This document shows, in pieces, positions 8,331 through 14,892 of a DNA stretch of 15,187 nt. Both the position numbers and the translations under genes were made by a program. Within the stretch, counting starts at the first letter, position 1. Every line of letters begins with the position of its first letter. The stretch spans positions 1 through 15,187 of the forward strand of contig JALVXW010000066.1 of the NCBI GenBank assembly GCA_027038155.1. The letters are read 5' to 3'. The stretch is from Sulfurovum sp. (lineage in GTDB: Bacteria > Campylobacterota > Campylobacteria > Campylobacterales > Sulfurovaceae). The notes below the pieces were generated by a model. It had not been told where the DNA came from and ran no database searches. It saw only the letters and a list, made by a program, of their open reading frames with translations.

Positions 8331-8473
8331 AAATTCATGACTTTGCATCATCATCGTATTCGTGGACTTTACATAAAATCATCGCCGAACCTATGGGTGC
8401 GACTCAAATTTTATGCAAACCCCACAAATATGAGCATAAAGCAAATTCAAAGAATTCTATTTCGTGATTTGGG
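8314..8473. repeat. 160-bp imperfect palindrome with 19-bp perfect terminal inverted repeats (MITE-like)
   Basis: Bases 8314-8332 (CCCAAATCACGAAATAGAA) are the exact reverse complement of 8455-8473. Pairing continues inward with mismatches through GAATTC-like, TTTGC, GTGG and CATAAAAT blocks that recur on both arms. It reaches a near-palindromic centre, CCTATGGG, close to 8394. AAAAA flanks each side (8309-8313 and 8474-8478) and could be a 5-bp target duplication, but the context is A-rich. No transposase is encoded and no credible ORF lies inside it. The architecture fits a miniature inverted-repeat transposable element moved by a transposase elsewhere; the family cannot be named from this window. 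It overlaps the mltB 3' end and ends 18 bases before the rlmH GTG. As RNA it would fold into one long hairpin. Confidence 0.8.
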
Positions 8474-8491
8474 AAAAAAGGGACTAAAAGA

Positions 8492-8953
8492 GTGAAAATT
8501 AATGTGATGATTATCGATAAAAAATCTAAAGATAGACTCTATGCCGGTCTTATAGAGCATTATATAAAAATAGCCAAACCTTTTGCAGATATAGAGGTGA
8601 TAGAGGTTTTTGATAAAGAGATTGCCAGGGCTCACGACAACTCTCCAGAGGCGTCACAAAGAGCCTATACAAAAGCTTTGGAAAAATATATGAAAAATGG
8701 TATCAATATCGCTTTGGATCCCTCCTCTAAGGAGGTAGATAGTTATGATTTCGCAAAATTGTTTAAGGATAGCGCACAGGTAAATCTCTTTATCGGCGGT
8801 GCATACGGCTTTGAGAGGGATTTTTTGGATAAATGTAATAATGCTATATCATTTGGTAAAATAACGCTTTCACATAAATTGATGAAAGTGGTAGTGCTTG
8901 AGCAGATTTTTAGAGGTCTGAGTATTAACCATAACCATCCATACCATAAATAG
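8492..8953 (+). CDS. rlmH: 23S rRNA (pseudouridine1915-N3)-methyltransferase RlmH
   Basis: RlmH is a SPOUT-fold enzyme that uses S-adenosylmethionine to methylate pseudouridine 1915 in helix 69 of 23S rRNA, at the subunit interface. The 153 residues match the family length (about 155). The knot region shows LFIGGAYGFERD (99-110), with the GGxxGF cofactor loop, then ISFGKITLSHKLMK (119-132) and the diagnostic C-terminal NHPYHK (148-153). The start is a GTG (8492-8494) giving MKINVMIIDKK, preceded by AAGGGA (8478-8483) right next to the palindrome. It heads the operon rlmH-dksA-membrane protein-dus; C. jejuni has the same order with accD before rlmH (Cj0127c-Cj0123c, as I recall). Here mltB and the palindrome occupy the accD position. 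Confidence 0.95.
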   Translation: MKINVMIIDKKSKDRLYAGLIEHYIKIAKPFADIEVIEVFDKEIARAHDNSPEASQRAYTKALEKYMKNGINIALDPSSKEVDSYDFAKLFKDSAQVNLFIGGAYGFERDFLDKCNNAISFGKITLSHKLMKVVVLEQIFRGLSINHNHPYHK

Positions 8954-8963
8954 GAAGAGATAT

Positions 8964-9320
8964 ATGTTGACACAAACTGAATTGGATGCGTTCCAAAACA
9001 AATTACTTGATAGAAGAGTGCAGATAGAAAAAAATCTTACAGGCACAACGTTGGAGCTTGATCAAATGAGACTGCAAGAGCTAAATGATGAGGGAGATTT
9101 TGCGGCCGCTGTTGTAGAAACAGTTGTAGATAGTGCTATTTTGGTACAACAACGTAAAGAATTAAACGAAATTGAACTTGCTTTGGATAAAATAAAAAAA
9201 GGGATATTTGGTATTTGTGAAATGTGTGAAGAGCCGATAGGGTATAAACGTCTGGAGGTAAAAAACTTTGCACGCTTCTGTATCACATGTCGGGAGATCA
9301 ACGAAAAAGAACAACACTAA
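8964..9320 (+). CDS. dksA: DksA/TraR-family zinc-finger transcription factor
   Basis: Proteins of this family insert a coiled coil into the RNA polymerase secondary channel and, with ppGpp, adjust transcription of rRNA and biosynthetic genes. The 118 residues form a helical coiled coil with the functional tip motif DxxDxA present as D42, D45 and A47. The C-terminal C4 zinc finger uses C85, C88, C106 and C109 in CEMCEEPIGYKRL and FCITCRE. It is shorter than E. coli DksA (151), as in other Campylobacterota such as Cj0125c. With the acidic tip and all four cysteines present it should be an active DksA-type factor. AGGAAG precedes the ATG in a ten-base gap after rlmH. Grouping with rRNA and tRNA modification genes suggests growth-rate-linked expression. 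Confidence 0.9.
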   Translation: MLTQTELDAFQNKLLDRRVQIEKNLTGTTLELDQMRLQELNDEGDFAAAVVETVVDSAILVQQRKELNEIELALDKIKKGIFGICEMCEEPIGYKRLEVKNFARFCITCREINEKEQH

Positions 9321-9329
9321 GGAGTTATC

Positions 9330-10367
9330 ATGAAATTAGGTCTTTATACTTTTGTGGCATTAGCTTATATTTTGCTTATAGGAGGATATGTCTATACACT
9401 TGATTTGGGGAAGTATCGCCTTGAGATATTAAATATAGAGTTGCCCATTACATTATGGATTATTTTGCCACTGGTACTATTGTTTCTGTTTACAGTGGCA
9501 CATATGCTCTTTTATGGTCTAAAAAACTATTTCCAAATCAAAAAATGGAAAAAAGATATAGGCAAAGTAGAAGATGCTCTCTATTGGTCACTTGTGCATG
9601 AGCCTAAAAAACAAAAATATGTGATTGATGATATTAAAAATTCAGCTGTTCTTTTGAGTAAATCTTTGCTTACCGCAACCGATAATGTAGAGGGGCTTAC
9701 TCCTAGACTATCTCGTGTGGTAAACCTTATCCAAAAAGTAAATAATGGCGAATATGTAGATTTTAAAGAGCATAAGATGCTTAAAGTCTTTAACAGTGGC
9801 AACCCTATTCTTGTTAAAAATAGATTGAACCGTCTTGAATCGGATGAGAAGTTTGTAGAAGAGGTTATGCGTTCAAGAACAGAATACTCCGATTCTGTAC
9901 AGGCAGAAGCATTAAGAATTTTTGCACAAAAAGAGGATTTTGCTGCTGCACGCAAGTATGCTAAGGTGTTTGATATAAAAAACTTTTTAGTGATGCTTAA
10001 CCGTATTGATGATGAGGATGATTTAGGGCTCACAGGTGAGATTTTAAATGATTTTATCTCTGTACTTCCTATGAAATGTGAAGCATACATAAAGATTGCA
10101 GAAATTACAAAAAAATACTTTAAACCAGAAGAAAATTTGCAACTCTTTAGAGCATACCAAACAAAAGATGAAAAAGCACAAAATGCCTATTTGTATCTTC
10201 TTTTTGAATATGAACTTCTTGATCAGGTAGCCAATTATCTTGATGAGCAAGGAGAAAATGAGTTTGTAAAGTTTAGAGCACTCTATGCACTTAAAAAAGC
10301 TAACAGTAAATATAAACTTGAAGATATTATAGATATATCTACACTTTGTAAAAAAGTACGATCTTAA
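9330..10367 (+). CDS. Uncharacterised two-TM protein with long helical cytoplasmic domain
   Basis: I do not recognise a named family. The 345-residue product has two N-terminal membrane segments (about 5-24 and 38-63) joined by a short loop. A basic stretch (NYFQIKKWKKD) then places the remaining 270 residues in the cytoplasm by the positive-inside rule. That domain is predicted mostly alpha-helical and charged, with short repeating helix pairs in the last 150 residues that look TPR-like, but no clear consensus repeat. A membrane protein occupies the same slot between dksA and dus in C. jejuni (Cj0124c, as I recall), so the position is conserved in the phylum. GGAG lies five bases before the ATG, and the gene fits in nine-base gaps on both sides, so it is part of the operon. 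Confidence 0.85.
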   Translation: MKLGLYTFVALAYILLIGGYVYTLDLGKYRLEILNIELPITLWIILPLVLLFLFTVAHMLFYGLKNYFQIKKWKKDIGKVEDALYWSLVHEPKKQKYVIDDIKNSAVLLSKSLLTATDNVEGLTPRLSRVVNLIQKVNNGEYVDFKEHKMLKVFNSGNPILVKNRLNRLESDEKFVEEVMRSRTEYSDSVQAEALRIFAQKEDFAAARKYAKVFDIKNFLVMLNRIDDEDDLGLTGEILNDFISVLPMKCEAYIKIAEITKKYFKPEENLQLFRAYQTKDEKAQNAYLYLLFEYELLDQVANYLDEQGENEFVKFRALYALKKANSKYKLEDIIDISTLCKKVRS

Positions 10368-10376
10368 TTTTTTTGA

Positions 10377-11327
10377 ATGCCAACTTTAGATTTCTCTAAA
10401 CCTCTCTATGCGTTAGCCCCTTTAGCGGGCTTTACAGATCTTCCTTTCCGTTCAGTTGTAAAAAAATTTGGTGTAGACCTTACCGTGTCGGAGATGATAA
10501 GCTCCAATGCACTTGTTCATAACTCTAAAAAAACATATAAAATGCTTGAACGTGCTCCTATTGAAAATCCTTATGCTATACAGATTGCAGGCTCAGATCT
10601 GGAGGTGATTAAAAAAGCAGTAGAGATTATTAATATGCGTGAAGATGTAGCTGGTATTGATCTCAATTGTGGCTGTCCTGCACCAAAGGTAGTCAACAAT
10701 CTACAAGGCTCTTCACTCTTAACCGATTTGCCACAAATGGCAAAAGTGATTGAGACCATCAAAAAATACTCCAACAAAGAGTACACCTCTGTAAAGTTCC
10801 GTTTAGGCTTCAACGAAAAAAATCATGTTGAAATCGCACGTATTTGTCAGGAGTCTGGTGCAGACTACATTGCTGTGCATGGACGTACGAGAGCAGGACG
10901 CTATAAAGCTCCAGTAGATTATGATGCTTTGGCCGAGATAAAGCAACATATCTCCATTCCTATGTTTGCCAATGGTGATATAGATAGCCCCCAAAAAGCA
11001 AAATGGGTACAGGAATATACAGGTGCTGAGGGCATCATGATAGGACGTGCTGCGGTAGGAAAACCATGGATATTTAAACAGATTAAAGAGGGAATGCAAG
11101 AGGCTACATCCGAACTTATACATGAGGTAGTCTTGGAGCATTTTGACCAGATGGTAGCCTATTATGGGAAGTATGGTGCCATTATTTTTAGAAAAAATCT
11201 ACATGCTTACTCAAAAGCAGGGTACGCTGGTGCTTCTGTTTTTAGAGATGAGATTAACCGTACAGAAGATGTTTTACAGTTGAGAGAAACAGTAGATGTT
11301 TTTTTCTCTCAGCCACTACTTGCTTGA
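10377..11327 (+). CDS. dus: tRNA-dihydrouridine synthase (DusB-like)
   Basis: Dus enzymes are FMN-dependent and use NADPH to reduce specific uridines in tRNA to dihydrouridine. The 316 residues show the N-terminal LAPLAGFTDLPFR (13-25), which binds FMN. The active-site motif NCGCPAPKV (97-105) has Cys100 as the likely proton donor. VKFRLGF and VHGRTRAGRYK follow, then the phosphate-binding FANGDIDS and GIMIGRAAVGKPWIF stretches. Layout and length fit the bacterial DusB group; which uridine is modified cannot be read from sequence. The ATG has no good Shine-Dalgarno (the nine-base gap is TTTTTTTGA), so translation probably depends on coupling to the gene before it. It ends the rlmH operon. Confidence 0.93.
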   Translation: MPTLDFSKPLYALAPLAGFTDLPFRSVVKKFGVDLTVSEMISSNALVHNSKKTYKMLERAPIENPYAIQIAGSDLEVIKKAVEIINMREDVAGIDLNCGCPAPKVVNNLQGSSLLTDLPQMAKVIETIKKYSNKEYTSVKFRLGFNEKNHVEIARICQESGADYIAVHGRTRAGRYKAPVDYDALAEIKQHISIPMFANGDIDSPQKAKWVQEYTGAEGIMIGRAAVGKPWIFKQIKEGMQEATSELIHEVVLEHFDQMVAYYGKYGAIIFRKNLHAYSKAGYAGASVFRDEINRTEDVLQLRETVDVFFSQPLLA

Positions 11328-11427
11328 TATGCATATAGGGCAAAAGATAGCTTGGGTTTAAAATAGCATACATGTAAAACTTAGAAGGAGCTAAAAATAT
11401 TTTGCAGTCTTTGTAGGTTTGTTTCAT
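11254..11427 (-). CDS. Possible small protein of 57 residues, antisense to the dus 3' end
   Basis: A minus-strand ORF starts at the ATG complementary to 11425-11427 with an AAAGG seven bases upstream. It encodes MKQTYKDCKIFLAPSKFYMY and continues to residue 57. Its last third is antisense to the end of dus and the first two thirds lie in the dus-fqrB gap. It has no recognisable domain or clear membrane segment. Without homologues it may be chance; the main support is the ribosome-binding site and the otherwise empty 215-base gap. Confidence 0.2.
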   Translation of the reverse strand: MKQTYKDCKIFLAPSKFYMYAILNPSYLLPYMHIKQVVAERKKHLLFLSTVKHLLYG

Positions 11428-11502
11428 AACTATACCTTTTTGAGATTTTTTTCTGTTGTAGTGTTTTTTTTGTATCTCTTTTGTACAATACGTTCTAAGA
11501 AG

Positions 11503-11511
11503 TGCTACAAT
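11503..11511 (+). promoter_or_regulatory. Candidate extended -10 promoter of the flavoprotein gene
   Basis: TGCTACAAT forms an extended -10 (TGnTACAAT) about 31 bases before the ATG. A TTGTAC at 11481-11486 could act as a weak -35 with a 19-base spacer. The rest of the 215-base gap after dus is AT-rich and T-tract-rich, with no convincing terminator hairpin. Support is motif only. Confidence 0.45.
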
Positions 11512-11542
11512 AATAAAAAAGAAACCTCTAAAGGAATAGTGT

Positions 11543-12499
11543 ATGCAGAGTGTTTATGATTTGATCATCATTGGTGGTGGTCCTGGTGGGATAGGAGCTG
11601 TGGTAGAGGCAAAAGAGTTGGGGCTTGAAAAAGTGCTACTTATAGAAAAAACCGAAAATCATTCGCATACCATACGCAAGTTTTACAAAGATAAAAAACG
11701 TGTAGATAAAGACTGGCAGGGGCAAGCAGTGGAGCTTGAAGGAAATATAGATTTTGTTGATGGTACCAAAGAGAGTACGCTTAACTATTTTGATAAACTT
11801 TTAGATGATGAAGCCATAGACAGTAAGTTTAACTGTGAAGTACAAAAAGTAACCAAAGAGGGTGATCTCTTTACGGTGGAGAGTAGTTGTGGTACCTTCA
11901 AAAGCCATCATGTTATCGTCTCTATCGGACGTATGGGAAAGCCCAATAAACCAGCGTATAAGATACCGCCATCTCTACGTTCGCAAGTGGGCTATAATCT
12001 TGATAAATGTAGCAATAGTGAGAATATACTTGTTGTGGGTGGAGGAGACTCGGCAGTGGAGTATGCTTGCGAACTTAGTGACACCAATGATGTGACCTTA
12101 ACCTATAGACGTAATGACCTTACAAGACCAAACCCTACCAACCAAGAGATGATTTACCAGTATGTTGAAGATGAGCGTGTAACATTGAAACTGGGCATTG
12201 ACATAGAGAGCATAGAGAGTGTAGAGGGGCAGATAGGGGTAAACTATGCAGATGGCACACACGAAGTATATGACAGAATCGTCTATGCTATAGGTGGCAC
12301 AACGCCTAAAGAGTTTTTAAGGGCCTGTGGATTTACGCTAGATGAACGAGGTGAACCGATATTTGACGAAAACTATGAGAGTGAAGTCAAAGGACTCTAT
12401 CTTGCTGGAGATATTGCATTTGCTTCTGGTGGGAGCATTGCCATTGCACTCAATCACGGCTACAGAATCGTCTCGCATATTTTAGGTAAAGTCAACTAG
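11543..12499 (+). CDS. fqrB: FAD/NAD(P)H-dependent oxidoreductase, TrxB-like, probable flavodoxin reductase (FqrB-like)
   Basis: This is a two-dinucleotide-binding flavoprotein of the thioredoxin-reductase fold, 318 residues long. The FAD site is IIIGGGPGGIGA (8-19). The NAD(P)H site is VVGGGDSAVEYA (164-175), followed by YRRNDLTRP, whose arginines favour NADPH. The second FAD contact is GLYLAGD (284-290). The redox-active CxxC of true thioredoxin reductase, normally just before the second GxGxxG, is absent; the nearest cysteine is the lone C156. Length, RKFYKDKKRVDKDW (45-58) and RMGKPNKP (130-137) recall the Campylobacter Cj0559 and Helicobacter HP1164 group. HP1164 is known as FqrB, an NADPH:flavodoxin/quinone reductase. 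The role here is inferred from that resemblance. AAGGAA precedes the ATG; the next gene follows after four bases. Confidence 0.72.
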   Translation: MQSVYDLIIIGGGPGGIGAVVEAKELGLEKVLLIEKTENHSHTIRKFYKDKKRVDKDWQGQAVELEGNIDFVDGTKESTLNYFDKLLDDEAIDSKFNCEVQKVTKEGDLFTVESSCGTFKSHHVIVSIGRMGKPNKPAYKIPPSLRSQVGYNLDKCSNSENILVVGGGDSAVEYACELSDTNDVTLTYRRNDLTRPNPTNQEMIYQYVEDERVTLKLGIDIESIESVEGQIGVNYADGTHEVYDRIVYAIGGTTPKEFLRACGFTLDERGEPIFDENYESEVKGLYLAGDIAFASGGSIAIALNHGYRIVSHILGKVN

Positions 12500-12503
12500 G
12501 TTC

Positions 12504-12725
12504 ATGAAAGATACTATAACTATACACTTCAAACAAAGCACCATTGATGATTTGCTAGGATTTTCCGAGATACTAAAAAAAGATGTAAATCTCATCATTG
12601 AAGAGGCACTGGAACAGTACTTTGTAAATGAACAAAAAAAGCTTATAGAAAAAGGGATAGAAGAGGATGCCTCTATGACCAATCTGGATTATGATGCGTT
12701 TTGGGATGGGTTGGATATTGGTTGA
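12504..12725 (+). CDS. Small ribbon-helix-helix (CopG-like) protein
   Basis: The 73-residue product fits a ribbon-helix-helix DNA-binding fold. A short beta strand (TITIHFKQS, 4-12) is followed by helix DDLLGFSEIL (15-24), a turn at KKD and helix VNLIIEEALEQYFVNEQ (28-44). The acidic tail ends YDAFWDGLDIG, a form I associate with small antitoxin-like proteins. Many such proteins repress their own operon or are antitoxins, but no toxin gene is adjacent: fqrB ends four bases before it and modA starts 35 bases after it. It could be a local transcriptional regulator or an orphan antitoxin. No strong Shine-Dalgarno is seen (TAGG only), so it is likely coupled to the upstream gene. Confidence 0.75.
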   Translation: MKDTITIHFKQSTIDDLLGFSEILKKDVNLIIEEALEQYFVNEQKKLIEKGIEEDASMTNLDYDAFWDGLDIG

Positions 12726-12760
12726 GATTTTAAAATTTTGGGATTGTAAAAGGAGTATTG

Positions 12761-13507
12761 TTGAAACGTTTTTTTGTTATTGTTGTACTGCTTTCTCATG
12801 TTTTGTTTGCTTCTGACATTACCGTAGCCGTTGCAGCCAATGTCTCTTATGCCATAAAGCCATTGGTAAAAGCTTTTCATCAAGCACACCCAAAGAGTCA
12901 TCTCAATGTGATAGTGGGAAGTTCGGGAAAACTTTTTGCACAGATAAGCCATGGAGCACCCTATATGCTTTTTATGTCAGCAGATATGAAGTATCCAAAA
13001 AGACTTTATGCCCATGGTATGACAACAACAAAGCCTATGGTATATGCACAGGGTGCGTTGGCGATATTTTCACAAAAAAAGCATAACCCTAGTATCAAGA
13101 TAGAGACACTCGCCAATGCAGATATAAAAAAGATAGCCGTAGCAAACCCAAAGACGGCACCTTATGGAGTGGCAACCAAAGAGGCATTAAAAAATGCAAA
13201 ACTCTACCAAACGCTCAAAAAGAAGTTTGTCTATGGAGAGTCCATCGCTCAAACCCTTCTTTATGCTACTTCTGTAGCAGACATAGGCATCGTTGCAAAG
13301 TCATCACTCTTTGCACCTCAAATGAACAAATACCATGAAGCCATACACTGGTCAGAGATAGATAAAAACCTCTATACCCCTATAGACCAAGGGATTGTGA
13401 TACTTACACGGGGAAAAGACAATGAGGAAGTGAAAGCATTTTATGACTTTATGTTTAGCAAAAAAGCCAAAGAGATATTGCGTGCTTATGGCTATGAGGT
13501 ACCCTAA
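12761..13507 (+). CDS. modA: Molybdate ABC transporter, periplasmic binding protein ModA
   Basis: ModA captures molybdate (or tungstate) in the periplasm and delivers it to ModBC. The mature part opens with DITVAVAANVSYAIKPL, followed by VGSSGKLFAQISHGAP and FMSADMKYPKRL. This is the standard oxyanion-binding arrangement of ModA, with serines and main-chain amides around the ligand. The product has 248 residues including a signal peptide (MKRFFVIVVLLSHVLFA, cut near residue 17). The start is uncertain between two adjacent TTG codons. I chose 12761 because it is five bases from the AGGAG at 12751-12755; TTG 12758 leaves only two. No ATG would preserve the signal peptide. It overlaps modB by one base. 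Confidence 0.93.
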   Translation: MKRFFVIVVLLSHVLFASDITVAVAANVSYAIKPLVKAFHQAHPKSHLNVIVGSSGKLFAQISHGAPYMLFMSADMKYPKRLYAHGMTTTKPMVYAQGALAIFSQKKHNPSIKIETLANADIKKIAVANPKTAPYGVATKEALKNAKLYQTLKKKFVYGESIAQTLLYATSVADIGIVAKSSLFAPQMNKYHEAIHWSEIDKNLYTPIDQGIVILTRGKDNEEVKAFYDFMFSKKAKEILRAYGYEVP

Positions 13508-14178
13508 TGGATATGACACCGTTTATACTCTCTTTTAAACTCGCAGGGGTAACAACTTTTATTCTGTTTGTTATAGCTTTGCCTTTTGCATGGTGGCTCT
13601 CTCAGACAAAGTCCAAAAGCAAACCTTTTTTTGAAGCTGTTACCGCTTTGCCTATTGTGTTGCCTCCCTCTGTACTGGGGTTTTACATTTTGGTGGCACT
13701 CTCTCCTAACGCTTCATTGGGTGGGTTTTTGCATAACCTCTTTGGTGTGCAACTGGTTTTTTCTTTTACAGGTTTGGTTGTGGCTTCTTGTTTCTACTCG
13801 TTGCCTTTTATGGTACAGCCTCTACAAAATGGTTTTGAATCTCTTAACAGGCATATGCTCGAAGCCTCCTACCTTGCAGGGAAATCCAAACTTCAGACCA
13901 TCTGGCATGTGGCACTGCCCAACATGAAACCAGCACTTATTACGGCACTCATTATTACCTTTGCTCACACGGTGGGTGAGTTTGGTGTAGTGCTTATGGT
14001 AGGGGGGAGCATACCCAACGAGACCAAAGTAGCTTCTGTGGCCATCTATGAGATGGTTGAGGTGATGGAGTATGGCAAGGCTCACATCTATAGTGCCGTG
14101 ATGGTACTGATGAGCTTTTTGGTACTTCTGTCTGTCTATTTTTTTAACCACTCTCAAAAAAAGGTGGGCATAGTATAG
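13507..14178 (+). CDS. modB: Molybdate ABC transporter permease ModB
   Basis: ModB is the inner-membrane channel of the molybdate importer. The 223-residue product has about five membrane segments (roughly 8-30, 46-66, 82-103, 142-165 and 197-215). The cytoplasmic EAA loop is EASYLAGKSKLQTIWHVALP (119-138), which contacts ModC. FGVVLMVGGSIPNETKV (about 158-175) is typical of ModB, where the GSIP...T segment lines the exit of the channel. The start ATG overlaps the modA stop (TAATG) by one base, and the stop overlaps the modC GTG by one base. The three genes are therefore tightly coupled in translation. Length equals the usual ModB size (about 225). Confidence 0.95.
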   Translation: MDMTPFILSFKLAGVTTFILFVIALPFAWWLSQTKSKSKPFFEAVTALPIVLPPSVLGFYILVALSPNASLGGFLHNLFGVQLVFSFTGLVVASCFYSLPFMVQPLQNGFESLNRHMLEASYLAGKSKLQTIWHVALPNMKPALITALIITFAHTVGEFGVVLMVGGSIPNETKVASVAIYEMVEVMEYGKAHIYSAVMVLMSFLVLLSVYFFNHSQKKVGIV

Positions 14179-14849
14179 TGTTAGAAATAGCGATACAAAA
14201 ACCCCTACAGGGCAGTCAGGGGGCCATGGTGCTTCGTGTAGATGTACGGATAGAACAGGGTAGTTTTGTTGTAATTATGGGAGAGAGTGGTTCTGGTAAG
14301 ACCACACTGCTTAGGGTTCTAGCAGGGCTTGAAAAAGCCAAAGGAGAGATACGTGTAGCGGGGCATTTATGGAATAATTTAGCCCCACAAAAAAGAGAGA
14401 TAGGCTTTGTCTTTCAGGATTATGCACTCTTTGAGAATATGAGTGTAGAGCAAAACCTGCTTTTTGCAAGAGAGGACAAAGCCTTAGCCCAAAAGCTACT
14501 CAGCCTTACCGAACTTACAGGTCTAGCGACACGTAATGTCAAAAACCTTAGTGGTGGACAAAAGCAACGCGTAAGTCTCTGTCGTGCTATGATGAACAGA
14601 CCCAAGCTGCTACTTATGGATGAACCTCTCTCTGCATTGGATGAGAAGATGCGTACCACACTTCAGGAGGAGATAGCTAAACTCCATAGAGCCTTTGGCA
14701 CTACCACTTTGATGGTAAGCCATGATGCAGAAGTTTCGTATGCGTTAGCCGATAGGATTTTAGTGCTGGAGCAAGGAAAAATTGTAAAAGATGGCACCAA
14801 AGATGAAGTATTGGAAAAAGAGCAAAAGATAGCCTATAGATTAAAATAA
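14178..14849 (+). CDS. modC: Molybdate ABC transporter ATP-binding protein ModC (short form)
   Basis: ModC hydrolyses ATP to drive molybdate import. All ABC motifs are present in 223 residues: Walker A GESGSGKTT (35-43), Q-loop Q80, signature LSGGQ (124-128), Walker B LLLMDEP (144-150) with Glu149, D-loop SALD and H-loop His182. E. coli ModC is about 350 residues, with a C-terminal TOBE domain that binds molybdate and inhibits transport. Here the protein ends at the end of the ABC domain, so that feedback site is missing. The start is GTG, overlapping the modB stop by one base, with GGTGGGCA upstream as a weak ribosome site. The assignment to molybdate rests on modA and modB, because the ATPase alone is not specific. 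Confidence 0.9.
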   Translation: MLEIAIQKPLQGSQGAMVLRVDVRIEQGSFVVIMGESGSGKTTLLRVLAGLEKAKGEIRVAGHLWNNLAPQKREIGFVFQDYALFENMSVEQNLLFAREDKALAQKLLSLTELTGLATRNVKNLSGGQKQRVSLCRAMMNRPKLLLMDEPLSALDEKMRTTLQEEIAKLHRAFGTTTLMVSHDAEVSYALADRILVLEQGKIVKDGTKDEVLEKEQKIAYRLK

Positions 14850-14855
14850 AAAGAG

Positions 14856-14861
14856 TAAAAT
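14856..14861 (+). promoter_or_regulatory. Candidate -10 box upstream of the PhnA-family gene
   Basis: TAAAAT lies 31 bases before the ATG, just after the modC stop, with an A-rich stretch upstream and no clear -35. It is a common -10 form in AT-rich Campylobacterota promoters. A chance match is possible. The 43-base gap has no hairpin followed by a T-run that would end the mod transcript. Confidence 0.35.
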
Positions 14862-14892
14862 ACGCTTATTATTAAAAAGATAAAGGAAAAAT

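Noticed and set aside
8300..8346. Intrinsic terminator formed by the palindrome
   Set aside because: On the plus strand the hairpin is followed by A residues, not T. The T-rich tract is on the minus strand, where no gene needs ending. It may still slow polymerase, but it is not a standard terminator for mltB.
8115..8354. Minus-strand ORF of 79 codons starting in the left arm of the palindrome
   Set aside because: It is antisense to mltB, has no ribosome site, and its start peptide is simply the repeat translated. I treat it as spurious.
8219..8467. Plus-strand ORF of 82 codons running from mltB through the palindrome
   Set aside because: It is in another frame of mltB, then reads non-coding repeat; no domain or start signal.
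8314..8473. Integron attC site
   Set aside because: It is a long imperfect palindrome, but the conserved GTTRRRY/RYYYAAC core sites are not at the ends and there is no cassette array or integrase.
8447..8635. Minus-strand ORF of 62 codons ending in the right arm of the palindrome
   Set aside because: It is antisense to rlmH and its tail is repeat-derived. No support as a gene.
12504..12725. Toxin-antitoxin module
   Set aside because: Only a ribbon-helix-helix protein is present. Both flanking genes are a flavoprotein and modA, so no toxin partner is visible.
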